A stretch of 64,000 bases of DNA from Sternotherus odoratus (taxonomy: Eukaryota > Chordata > Testudines > Kinosternidae): contig JAVMKO010000006.1 in assembly GCA_032164245.1 (NCBI GenBank), forward strand, positions 3,363,001 through 3,427,000, written 5' to 3'. A program made the position numbers and the translations under genes. The notes below the pieces were generated by a model. It was not told the DNA's origin, did not search any database, and saw only the letters and a program-made list of their open reading frames with translations. This document shows, piece by piece, positions 33,134 to 43,160 of the stretch; position 1 is the first letter of the stretch, and every line of letters begins with the position of its first letter.

Positions 33134-34590
33134 AAATGTAACCCTTCTGCCCTTCAGAATTGGCAGCAACAAGGGCCGGGTTCAGTAAATAGGGGTTCCC
33201 TCTCAACAATACAATGCAAACTGGCTCGAGCCCCCACCCAGTGACCTGGGAAAATCCTAACACACCCCTGGGCGCCTCAATGAGGCAATACTTCCCCTCT
33301 TGCAAGCACAGATTGGTGTAACAGAAGATCTTTATTAACATGAGGTAAATGACATCACTAAACTGGGAAAAACACCACACCTAGGGTTCATACACCAACC
33401 CGTGAGCAAATTGCCCCTCCCCAGCAAGTTTGGGCTGTGTCCTCTCCTGTGGGTTCAGGAGTCCAGCAACCCAAACGTCACCCAAAGTCCCACAAGTCCA
33501 ATAGCCCAAAGTCCCTGGAGTCCCTGGTGGAAAGTCACTCTGCCGAGTCTTACCTCCCAGGCTGGGTGGAAGTGGAGAGCAGAGTGGAGGGTACCTTCAT
33601 GAGGTCCGAGGCCGACGGCCCAGTCTCTCCGTGGGGTGCTGGTGGCTCCGCTAGCCGCCCTGCTAGCCGACTCAGGAACTGCTCTGCCCGTGGCTCGACT
33701 CTGCTCGCTGTCTCAGGAACTGCTCAGGAACCGCTCGGCCAGCTGTCTCAGGAACGGGCCAGCCGGCACCGGGGCTGCTCGGCCAGCTGTCTCAGGAACG
33801 GGTCAGCCGGCACCGGGGCTGCTCGGCCAGCTGTCTCAGGAATGGGTCAGCCGGCACCGGGGCTGCTCGGCCAGCTGTCTCAGGAACGGGTCAGCCGGCA
33901 CCGGGACTGCTCAGCCAGCTGTCTCAGGAACGGGTCAGCTGGCACAGGAACCGCTCTGCTTAGGGCCCCCCCACTTAAGATAAAGCTCAGTGATTTTCAG
34001 CTCTTAAGTGATTTCCAGCTCTTAAGTGATTTCCAGCTCATAGCGGGGGGCCTTAGTGCAGAGGCACCACCAGACCCAAAACAACTTCAGCTCCGTGGGC
34101 TGAAGTTAGACTCCTAAAGGAAGCAAAAGTCAGCTCTGACATTCCACTGGGGAGAGAGGCCAGGTGCAATAGGCCTGTGCGGCCCTCAGACAAGGCCCTG
34201 ACCACAAGGTCTTGAGCCTGTCTACAGCCTCTCTCAATTCAGTGAGTTTTGGAACCCCTGTCCCTTGTTTACCGAGTGCTACCTAGCTGAAGGCGAGTCC
34301 CTCCAGCATGCCAAAGGCCAAATCAATGTCCCAACCCCTCATTCACATAAACATGTTAATCAGCACTCTATCATTCTTGCCCCAATACTACAGAAACTGG
34401 GGGTCCCACAGTAGCCAAAGTGATCATTTTGGCTGTTAGAGGGCAGGCCAGGTGTGGTGGGTGTGTCTAAGCAAATCAGGTGTTATTTTCCAAAAGCTAC
34501 TGCAATTTCTGCAACTCACCACTGGATGTCACCCATACTGACACTGCAAAGTCATTGCAATTCCTGCAATTCCCTGACACTGCTTACATC
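33134..34590 (-). repeat. 5' LTR of the gypsy element
   Basis: 1457 bp, almost identical to 25589-27064. It has one unit fewer of the 18-bp repeat and one fewer G near 34045, and a T in place of C near 33843 and near 33998. The polyadenylation signal is at plus-strand TTTATT 33331-33336. This LTR should drive transcription leftward; I could not place a convincing TATA box. Confidence 0.93.
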
Positions 34591-34710
34591 AATATCAAGG
34601 AACAAAGAATGCCAGCCAAACTTACAAAATGCAGGACTCTACCCTTGGAACAGGAACTCTGAAAAAGATTTGGGGGTCATGGTGAATTCTCAGCTGAATA
34701 CAGGGGAATG
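34591..34710 (+). pseudogene. Old CR1 ORF2 relic, right half
   Basis: Continuation of the CR1 relic that ends at 25588. It reads GGAACAAAGAATGCCAGCCA and GGACTCTACCCTTGGAAC, then GAAAAAGATTTGGGGGTCAT, encoding the NSEKDLGVMVNSQLN part of CR1 RT. It trails off at about 34710. Confidence 0.75.
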
Positions 34711-35424
34711 ATAGAGAGATGGATGGTGGACGAAGATGGCTTTATTTTTGCTGGGCCAGATCCACACTGTAACACAATCAGTAGACCAGAAATGTATGGT
34801 GTGTACACGCTAATGGTTCTTCATTCGTTAACATCTCCAAAGTGCACTGAAAATGTACAGTGCTGTGTAAGAACTAAGTATTACTAGTAGACAACTCATG
34901 TTTCCAACATAAATGTAAAGGCATAGACGCTACCATCCTAGCTTCCGTTATGAAGTTTTCAATTTCAAAGATCCCTGTTAAAGAATTTCCAGTTCTTCCT
35001 AGATATTAGGGACCAACATTCCAAGTCTGGCCACCAAGAGGCCAACCCTGCCAATCCCACTGGCAGCTTATACAAGTATATCAAGCCCTGAGCTGTGTCC
35101 ACACAATATGACTGCACATCTCTTATGTGACCAAAATGCACACACTTGTGAGTGTCTGGGTAACACATGCCATTCTACCAGCCAAACTGATTCTCAAAGG
35201 CAGCACCGTGAGCTTGTACATGAAGTGGTTGTGCATATATTACATCGTGGATCTAACTTAACAAAAATGCAGCCATCTTAGTACATCATACATATCTCAA
35301 TGATACTGCTTAACTGTTTTCCTTTGATACAGTTATTTGGCATTCTGTGTGCACCTTCCTTTGCTACTTTCTGAAGCTTTAGCACACGTAGAAGTATGTA
35401 TAAAGTGCCAAAAATCTATGCAGG
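34711..35424. other. Intergenic, no gene seen
   Basis: No recognisable feature. Confidence 0.5.
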
Positions 35425-35625
35425 AGAGACAAGGTGGGTGAGATAATATCTTTTATTGAACCATCTTCTGTTGGTGAAAGAGGCCAACTTTCAAGCTACA
35501 CAGAGCTCTATTTCAGATCTGGGAAAGGTACTCAAAGCGTCTGTGTCCTCGAAATCTTGCCTCGTTCACCAACAAGATTTGGTCCAATAAAATCTATTAC
35601 CTCACCCCGCACCCGTCATCTCTGT
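35425..35625 (-). repeat. Second repeat type with hammerhead-like fold and inverted ends
   Basis: The plus-strand left end AAGGTGGGTGAGATAATATC (then TTTTATTG) and right end CCAATAAAATCTATTACCTC (then ACCCCGC) are inverted copies. In between, the minus strand reads CTGAAATAGAGCTCTGTGTA, then GCTTGAAAGTTGGCCTC. This has the layout of a hammerhead core (CUGA.., stem II GAGCT/AGCTT, GAAAG), but it is decayed. The repeat is common in turtles and crocodilians as I recall it; the Penelope assignment is inference. Confidence 0.55.
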
Positions 35626-37439
35626 CATATACAGGGACCAAAAAGCCTCAACAACACTGCGAATGTAAATCTATGCAAACAGTCTCCTGCTTTATAATTG
35701 ATTGCATGTCAGATTCTGATACTCTCATTCATTCTGTGCTGTTCCTTAGCACCACAGAAATTAATGACTTGCAGAGTGAGTTACTAGTAGTGTGAATACT
35801 ACTGTATAGTGCTGTAGGCATTCATGGTGATGTTACAATATGTTCCTTCCATGAACAATACCATCGAATAGAGGTCTACCTTACCCGTCTTAAGAAGAAA
35901 GGAATAAATAGAGGCAAGTAGGAAACCAGTGCTCGGGTAGGGAAGGGAGCTTCATAGACTTGAATTAAAAGAGAAGGACCCCACATCAGTGCCGCTCTGG
36001 GCTTCAGGGCAGTGAAACAAATTGAAGTGGTTCTATCCATGATTAATTTTGCAAAGAGGCAACTGGAGGGCAACTCAGGCCTTCATGATAAACCAGAGCA
36101 ATAAAAAACAATCAAAATAATGATTGAAATCAAATGGGATTGAAATTAAGGCTGTTTTCTCTACCCCTGAGTAACCAGACCAAATGGAACAATCCAGTCA
36201 TGAACAAGAGAGCAGTTCCTTCTGCCGCATCAGGTGGCAGCTGTCTGCAAAATGTGAGCACTATCGCTGCTCAACCCACCAGTGACCCAGGCCAATGAGC
36301 CGACTGACTGATCATCACCCAGGGCCTGAAAGTCTTCTGTCTCCAGCTCATCATTCATCACTGCGCTAAATAAACCACACCGTTAGCATCTCTGTGGGCC
36401 CCTCAGGCTCATTTTGCGCCTAGAATTCTTAGAAGTCCCATAAATGAGTCGCAGATAGCGTAAGCAAAGCATGTGTCATGGAATAGGAAGACACATTCTC
36501 TCCCCCCCCCCCCCAATTTTACAGACCCTGCATTTCGTTTGTATTTGAAAGTTCATTTTTCACCATGGATCCGGCACACGGACACACCATGGCCTCCCTA
36601 CGCAGGGAGGTAACAGCCTGGGAGACCATGGAGGGGGTCCCAGCGTTCAGGGATGGTGAGCTCTGTGCTAGCCCCAAACAGAGGGGACCACAGGGAAGGA
36701 GCCACTGGAACCATGCTGCCCGTTAGTGGCAGGAGTGGAGCAGGTCAGTGGTCACTCACTCTTCCAGTCCATAGGCCGAGGAAGTGGCCTTCAGTAGGAC
36801 ATGGAAAGTAACTTGCAGCCTCCTGCCTAGTGCCCTGTCTGACAGTTGGATTTTTTGGCCTTCTCCCTCAGCAAATCTCACTTAGGGCGCGTGTTCGCCA
36901 CAAGCCCAAAACCTACGGCAGCAAAGCTCAGAGCTCAGGCCCACTGACACAAGCTCACGCTCCTGGGTGAAAATTAGCAGTGTTATTCCCGCTTCTGTGC
37001 TGAAACCTGGTGAGCCAGGTGGGTCTCCAGCCTGCTACTAATGACCCATCCCTCCCCCGCCCCCAGCTGCAAAACCTGGCTCTGCCCTTGGAGCCAGGAC
37101 CTGGCCTATTGCTTCACTGTCTGTAGATTCAGGGCATGGAGTCACCTTTGGAAATTTCTCTTTGCTGTTTGAAGGGCTAGACACTGCCTTCTTTTACACA
37201 AAAGCTTCAGCTGATCTCCACCCCATGGTGCCCATCCAACCTCACACCAGCACTGATCAAAGGTTCACACTGCACTGTATTCCTGAGACCTTTTACTTCA
37301 TGGCCCACTTCACACCTCATCAACCAGAAATCAGAAAGTAGTGAAAATATTAGAGCAACTCTCTTCGGACCAAAATAACTGCAACCATCTTTCTACTTCT
37401 CCCTCACTATCTGTCTCACTCCCCATCCCCCATTATATA
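35626..37439. other. Intergenic, with a poly-C tract
   Basis: A 13-bp poly-C run lies at 36502-36514. No gene supported. Confidence 0.45.
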
Positions 37440-37610
37440 ATTTATGTTATTCAACCTTATTAATATTATTATTTTATCTTAGAGCCTAGGAGCTGAAGAC
37501 ATGGACCAGGGACCCACTGGGCTAGGTGTGCTCCGTTATTTATTAGGTTTATTAGGGTAGTGCAGACTAGGATTCAATTGTGCTAGTTGCTCCACAAACG
37601 CACAACAACA
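37440..37610 (-). repeat. Ancient amniote SINE/LINE tail
   Basis: Starts with ATTATTATTTTATC, then GAGCCTAGGAGCTGAAGACA, TGGACCAGGGACCCACTGGG, CTAGGTGTGCTCC and later CACAACAACAAGATACTCCT and GCCCCAGA. This is the reverse of the repeat at 5788. Diverged. Confidence 0.55.
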
Positions 37611-39365
37611 AGATACTCCTGCCCCAGATTGCTGACTTGTTATTTTGAAGTGGAAACAACATTGGACTCTGTAAACCTGGCCAATGAATTGTATCATGAA
37701 GCGCTGAAGCTATGAAAGTTCATTGTGAAGAGCTACTTTGGCAAGTGGGCTATTCACCTCCGATCATGTTATTTAGAGCTCACTTTACAAGCGTGTTTGT
37801 ACCAGTAAGGAAACTGCCAAGAACTAATGTCTTCTCTGTGATTCTAGCATCCCGACGCCTAGCTGCAAATTACCGGGCCAGCTTTCATTTATTTCCGAAT
37901 GGCTGAGAAAAGTAGCAGTGAACACATGCTTCTGGAACTGATGAGATCCCAGGCTTGTTAAGCAACCTTTCTTCCCATGCTCCCAGCAGCTGTTAAATCC
38001 CACATGCGAGCTAACATTTTTACACAGCAAAGAATAGGACCACGTGGAAAAAGAAGGCTAATTTGTGTTGACCTTTACCAATGCCCTTTTAGCCCAGATG
38101 TACTCAGCACTTCCTCCATATGGTTCAAACACTGTACTACCTCTCGATTCTCATTTGTTTGTGCTATATCCTGTAATGAATTCAGGGGGATAATTTCAGT
38201 AACGCAGAGCTCTAACATCCCAGTGTAAACACATGACAACTAGAGAATACTTACATAGAGTTGTAAGGCAGTGAGACTGTTACAAGGTGTATCAGTGGAC
38301 GAACTTTCAGCTTACACTATTAGCTGAATTATTTAAACCCAGTTTGGATGGAAGACACATCACTAGAGCCAGCAGTTCGTAAATGCTGCGGCTATTTTAG
38401 CATCTGCACAGCCATGGTACCATCTCAATTACAAATAGCTTTGCTTTAAGGTTCTGAATTTCTTTACTTGCACTAGCTTAACAGTATGTACAGCATCACC
38501 AAACAGTAAAACCCTATAGTAAAGGCAATTAAACATTGTTTTCACAGCCAATATATATATATACTGCTTAATTGGATAGTGAGCAACTGAGGTGGCTAAC
38601 AAAGAAAAGGTGGCTTTATATTCTAAAAGATCTCAACCCTTGTTATAAACATGTTACAGGCTAGATTCTCAGTGGCTGCAAACAGGCATAGATCCATAGC
38701 TACAATGATTTACACCGACTGAGCCTCTGGTTTGCCATTGGTCACTACTGCAAGTATCCCGCCCCACCCTGAGTTCTGCAGAAAATTCGACAGTTCATTA
38801 GACCATCAATCAACAAAGAAACTGAATCAAGGAGCTGCAGGAATGTTCATTCACATCAATGTTTGTCTTTAATTAATTCACAATGGAATCCTGGCCCCAC
38901 TGAAATCAATAACAAAACTCCCTTTGACTTAGGTGGAGCTAGGGTTACACTATTAGTTGTTAATTAGGGTTTTTAAACCTTTGTTTAACCTCAAGACAGT
39001 GGTGTTTGTTCCCTTCAAGAGGCCCTCCTGGCTATTTCAACCTGGTCCTTGTTGCTGAGAAATGCCTGGCAGAAGGGTTACCCACAGGTAAGGCTCATGA
39101 GAGCCAACCCAAAATATGACTAGTGATACAATATGCAGTGCTTACAGACTATGACAGGATGAGAGAAACCACATCTAAGTGTCCAGAGTATTGATGCTAA
39201 TTAGCCCTCTTAATTAAACAAAGTGTAATTGAAATAAACTGATGAGCGTTGCAATCCTAGGTGTTCTGGGACATGAACAAAGATTTGAAATTGGGATAAC
39301 TCAAAAGTTATATCCTCTGAAACTGCTAATCAAGTTATGTTAGGCTTAATAGTAGCAAAAACATA
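37611..39365. other. Intergenic, no gene seen
   Basis: AT-rich, single-copy-looking sequence with a short (AT)n near 38553-38563. Short open frames only. Confidence 0.45.
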
Positions 39366-40599
39366 ATATAGACCATTGGGTCTCAACATGGGGGTCGACC
39401 CAGTGCCTGCTGCGGGCGACCCGGCCTCTGCTGCGGGCTGCTGGCTTCAGCCGCGATTCCCGCGGGCTGCCGGCTCCTGCCCCGACCTGCCGGTGGGCTG
39501 CTAGCCCCAGCCCCGACCCCAGCGGGCGGTGGACTCCAGCAGACTGTGGCTCCAGCCGCGATCTCCGGGGCTGGTGACCCTGCTCCTGCAGGGGGCTGCT
39601 GGCCCCAACCCCAACCTCAGCGGGCGGCGGGCTCCAGCCCCGACACCGGCGGTGGGCCGCGGGTCCCTGCCCTGCCCCTGGCAGTGGGCGAGCCCCTGCC
39701 CCGACCCACATGGGTGCCGGGCTCCAGCCCCGACACCGGCGGCGGGCTGCGCTCCTGCCCCGAAGCCCGGGGTGGACTGCCGGCCCCTGCCCTGCCACAG
39801 CGGCGGGCGGGCTCCATCCCCGACCCACGTGGGTGGCGGGCTGCAGCCCCAACACCAGCGGTGGGCCGCACTCCAGCCCCAAAGCCTGGGGCGGACTGCC
39901 GGCCCCTACCCCGACCCCGGCTTGCAGCGGGTCCCTGCCTTGATCAACGTGGGCGGGCGGCGGGCGCTAGGCCTGAGCCACGTGGAAGGCTGGCGGCTGC
40001 TGGCTCCAGCCCCAACCCTGGCGGGCACCGGGCCCCAGCCCTGTCCCCAGTGCCAGTGGCGGGCTGTGGGCTTCCACCCTGACCGCCGTGGCAGGCTGGG
40101 ACTCCCCTGCGGCAGGCTGCTGACCCCACTTCCGACCCCCAGTGGCAGGTGACTGGCCCCAGCCCCGACCCCAGTGGGCGGTGGGCTGCGGGCTCCCGTC
40201 CTGACCTCCACGGCAGGCTGCAGCTCCCCCAGGGCAGGCTGTTGACCCCCACCTCCAACCCCCAGTGGTGGGCCGCTGAACCAGCTCGATCCAGCCACTG
40301 TGGTGGGCTGCTGGCCCCAGCTCCTCCAGCCCAGCCTCCACCTCACTTCACGCGGTGCTCCACCTCCAAAGAAAGGGCGCCAAACAGAAGTTTGACCAGG
40401 CACCATTTTGCCTATGACTGACCCTGGTAAGGAGACAACATTCGCAGCTGAACAGGTACTTTTATTAACAGTCAGACAGACAAGTACAAACTTTCTGCTG
40501 AAAATAATGGCCAGTTGTACTAAAACTGCTAAAAAAATGAAAGTATCTCCAGTCTTACATTAAACTTGGCTTTACCAGTATCATCACCTCTGGTATTGA

Positions 40600-41011
40600 A
40601 AAACCACACAATTTGCAGTGAAGTTTGTCTGCTGAGTCAATGAAACCATGCAAAATGCAGCGCCATCCTGAAACTAAACATCCTGAGCCTAAAAGTCAAA
40701 ATGTGGATTTTTTCAAACGCAGAGAAGAAGCAACAAAGAAGGCCAGGCTTGTTGCTGATGGAAGTTTCCAACAGCAGAAGTCCTCAGTTGTGGGGGCCTC
40801 TTATGTTGTTTCTCTATGAATTGCCCGTACCAAAATGTCACATAGAGTATGTGAGGAGCTTATTCTGCCAGCATGCAAAGATATTGTGGCACTTATGATT
40901 GGTAGTGATACTGCCAAAAAACTGAATATGCTTTCCATGTCTAATGATACTGTGAAACGCAGAATATGTGAGATGTCTGAAGATATCAAAAAACAAATTG
41001 TATTAAAATAA
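40600..41011 (+). pseudogene. hAT transposase N-terminal remnant (ZBED/SCAND3-like)
   Basis: The frame from 40625 reads SMKPCKMQRHPETKHPEPKS, matching the second half of a BED zinc finger (the H-x4-H part), then NVDFFKRREEATKK. An in-frame TGA at 40817-40819 interrupts it. It continues in the same frame as ELILPACKDIVALMIGSDTA and LSMSNDTVKRRICEMSEDIK to a TAA at about 41011. This order is typical of Buster/Charlie-type hAT transposases and of their domesticated ZBED relatives. The BED cysteines upstream are degraded, and the RNase H-like catalytic and dimerisation regions are absent. Confidence 0.85.
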
Positions 41012-41177
41012 AATTCTATTTAAAAATAACTTTTCCACTTATTTTTAATTAAATAACAATGTGTTTTAGTCTTAATTTAAAAAGCAGTGAGAAAAGGTAA
41101 ATTCATTTTAAGCAATAGGGTTTATATTTAGTATTTAACAGTGTTCAATATCAAAAATGTGTATTTAATTTTTAGAG

Positions 41178-42243
41178 GGGGGTGTCACGGTACTGAAATA
41201 GTTTGGTACCGTGTAGATCAATGGGTGCACGAAATATTATGGAATGGGGGTCATAACAGGTGTCTTATGTATGTATCTATTCCATATGTGTGTATCTATT
41301 TTGTAACTAAAGTTAAAGCTTCAAGCTGTACTTCAAGCTTGGCTCCTGTGAAGGCTCAGACAGGCTGGGGCTGCCTGATGGCCCATTAAGGGACATCAAC
41401 CACACAATGGATTTTGTATATGCCTGTCCACACCCAAGCTGCTCTAGGAATGTCACTGCCTGGTCAGAAACTGAATCCTGGAGAAGTCTGGTGATTGGAC
41501 CTTGTGACTGTGAGCCTCCATTTTGCAACCGGACTCTGCAGAAGAAGGAGGAGGGGTCTTGGCCCAGAAGAAAAAGTCTATAAAGCCTGGAAGAACATTC
41601 CCCATTTTGTCTTTCACCTCCAGTCTTCAGCCTGCTTTGTTTCCAGCTTTGGATGGAACTTTGCTACTCTGGGAACTCTGGACAATGGTACTGACCCATC
41701 CCCCAAATGGGATGCATCCAAAGACTTTGATTTGAACCTGCAGTTTATTCTACCTTTGCTGCAAGCCTGAGTTAAGGGATGTGCCATAACTGTGTGTATT
41801 GATTTCTTTTAACCATTCTTAACCCTCACCTATACCTTTTTCCTTGTATAATAAACCTTTAGATTTTAGATTCTAAAGGATTGGCTACAGCGTGATTTGT
41901 GGTAAGATCTCATTTGTATATTGACCTGGGTCTGGGGCCTGATTCTTTGGAATTGGGGAGAACTGTTTTCTTTATTTGGGGGATTGGTTTTCATAACCAT
42001 TGATCCCCAGGACAGGTGGCTGCTGGTGGTGATACTGGGAATCTGGAGTGTCATAAGGGGATTGCTTGTATGACTTGTGGTTAGCCAGTGGGGTGAGACC
42101 AAAGTCTTTTCTGTTTAGCTGGTTTGGTTTGCCTTAGTGTGAAGAAACCCCAGCTTTGGGCGGTAGATGCCCCTTGGGAAGCAATCTGTCCTGATCTGAC
42201 CCTCACAGTTGAATCCCACCAAGAACAGCACCGTCACAGGGGG
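41178..42243 (+). mobile_element. Solo LTR nested in the hAT element
   Basis: The LTR is 41183-42238 (1056 bp): starts TGTCACGG, ends CCGTCACA, with 5-bp TSD GGGGG on both sides (41178-41182, 42239-42243). TATA box TATAAAG at 41579-41585 and AATAAA at 41850-41855 give plus orientation. Same family as 46302-47397 and 47688-48817. No internal sequence remains. Confidence 0.9.
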
Positions 42244-42524
42244 TCACGGTCAGAAGCTCAGTGTTGAAAAAGGGTCACCAATACAAAAAGTTTGAGAACC
42301 ACTGATATAGACACAGGAAAAGGATATGAAGAGAAACAGAAAGAATGTATTGCTACTGTGGAAAAAAATAACTAATGAAATCTATTGCATGTGCTTATTT
42401 TCAGGTTTATAGAAAAGGTGTTCAGCAGTAAATCTATAATCTAATGTACAATATTCACTGCAGCACAAAGAAAACATCTTGAGCAATGTCTGGATGGACT
42501 CCTGGGCTCCTTTTATTAGTTCCA

Positions 42525-43160
42525 TGCAGAGCTGAGCAAATTAGGAATTTCTCTCCTATGGGAAATTCTCACATTACAACATTTGTTTTCACCCCAAATA
42601 TTAAGGTCTGTTTAAAAAACCTGAAACACTTTGTTTTGAGTTATTTCAACATTAAATTACATTTATCCATTGTGCTGCAGAGCCTCATGGGGGTTGTAAC
42701 TGGGGATCCTGACCCCCCTGACCCCATCCTCTCTATGGGCCAGATTCCTTGACTAGACTACATCTCCCATAATGCATCCCAAAGCACGGAATTTCCATTA
42801 TGCACCACATAGTTCTGTCAGAAGGCTATCAGTGCGTTGTCTTATGGGAGCTGTAGTCTTCATGGGAGCCTGGCCCCTTAGGAAGGGATTGGGTCTGGAA
42901 CTATAGCTCCCATAAGGCAATATGCCCCAATAGTGAAATTTAGTTTTGTTGAACTGATATGAAACAAAACATTTCTGGTCAGTTCAACAAACAAAATATT
43001 CTGATTTGAGTCAAATTGACCCAAAATCAAATCTTTAATTTCAATTTTCCCCAATGGAAAATCAAAAGTTTTCAGTAAAATTAATTTTTTTTGCAGACAC
43101 CATATTTTCCATCAGAAAATCATTCCAATGGAAAATTCCAAGCCCCACTCTAGTGCAGAG
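42525..43160. mobile_element. MITE-like AT-rich repeat candidate
   Basis: The outer ends AGAGCTGAGCAAATTAGG and (reverse-complemented) AGAGTGGGGCTTGGAATTTT are loosely inverted. The interior has several promoter-motif-like blocks, such as ACTACATCTCCCATAATGC at 42757-42775 and inverted GGGAGCTGTAGT near 42847. No coding sequence. Boundaries are uncertain and I could not establish a TSD. Confidence 0.4.

Larger units (their letters stand above)
25584..34595 (-). mobile_element. Full-length Ty3/gypsy LTR retrotransposon with PNMA-like Gag
   Basis: The element is 25589-34590 (9002 bp), minus orientation, flanked by 5-bp direct repeats AATAT (25584-25588, 34591-34595). In transcription order it has the 5' LTR (34590-33134), a tRNA-Pro primer-binding site, gag, pol in the -1 frame, a polypurine tract, and the 3' LTR (27064-25589). 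The two LTRs are almost identical and both reading frames are open, so it inserted recently. I see no envelope gene: pol stops at 27120 and the polypurine tract begins about 45 bp later. The Gag N-terminus resembles the PNMA protein family, which established work derives from Ty3/gypsy gag. It sits inside an old CR1. Confidence 0.95.
39366..42312 (+). mobile_element. hAT transposon with partial BED-type transposase
   Basis: The element is 39374-42304 (2931 bp), with perfect 8-bp TSDs ATATAGAC (39366-39373, 42305-42312). Ends are CATTGGGTCTCAAC and, reverse-complemented, CAGTGGTTCTCAAACTTTTT. It holds a GC-rich quasi-repetitive block (39400-40360), a transposase remnant (40600-41011), and an AT-rich 3' part (41011-41176) that matches 120-320 of the first hAT element in reverse. 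A solo LTR (41183-42238) is nested near the 3' end; without it and its duplication the element is about 1.87 kb. Much of the transposase, including the catalytic core, is missing, so this copy is defective. Confidence 0.9.

Noticed and set aside
25592..34588. Gypsy boundaries at canonical TG...CA
   Set aside because: No matching target duplication there; the slightly longer boundaries share bases in both LTRs and give a perfect AATAT duplication.
39529..40406. Several open frames of 100-207 aa on both strands
   Set aside because: GC-rich repetitive DNA inside the hAT element; Pro/Ala/Gly-rich in all frames with no domain.
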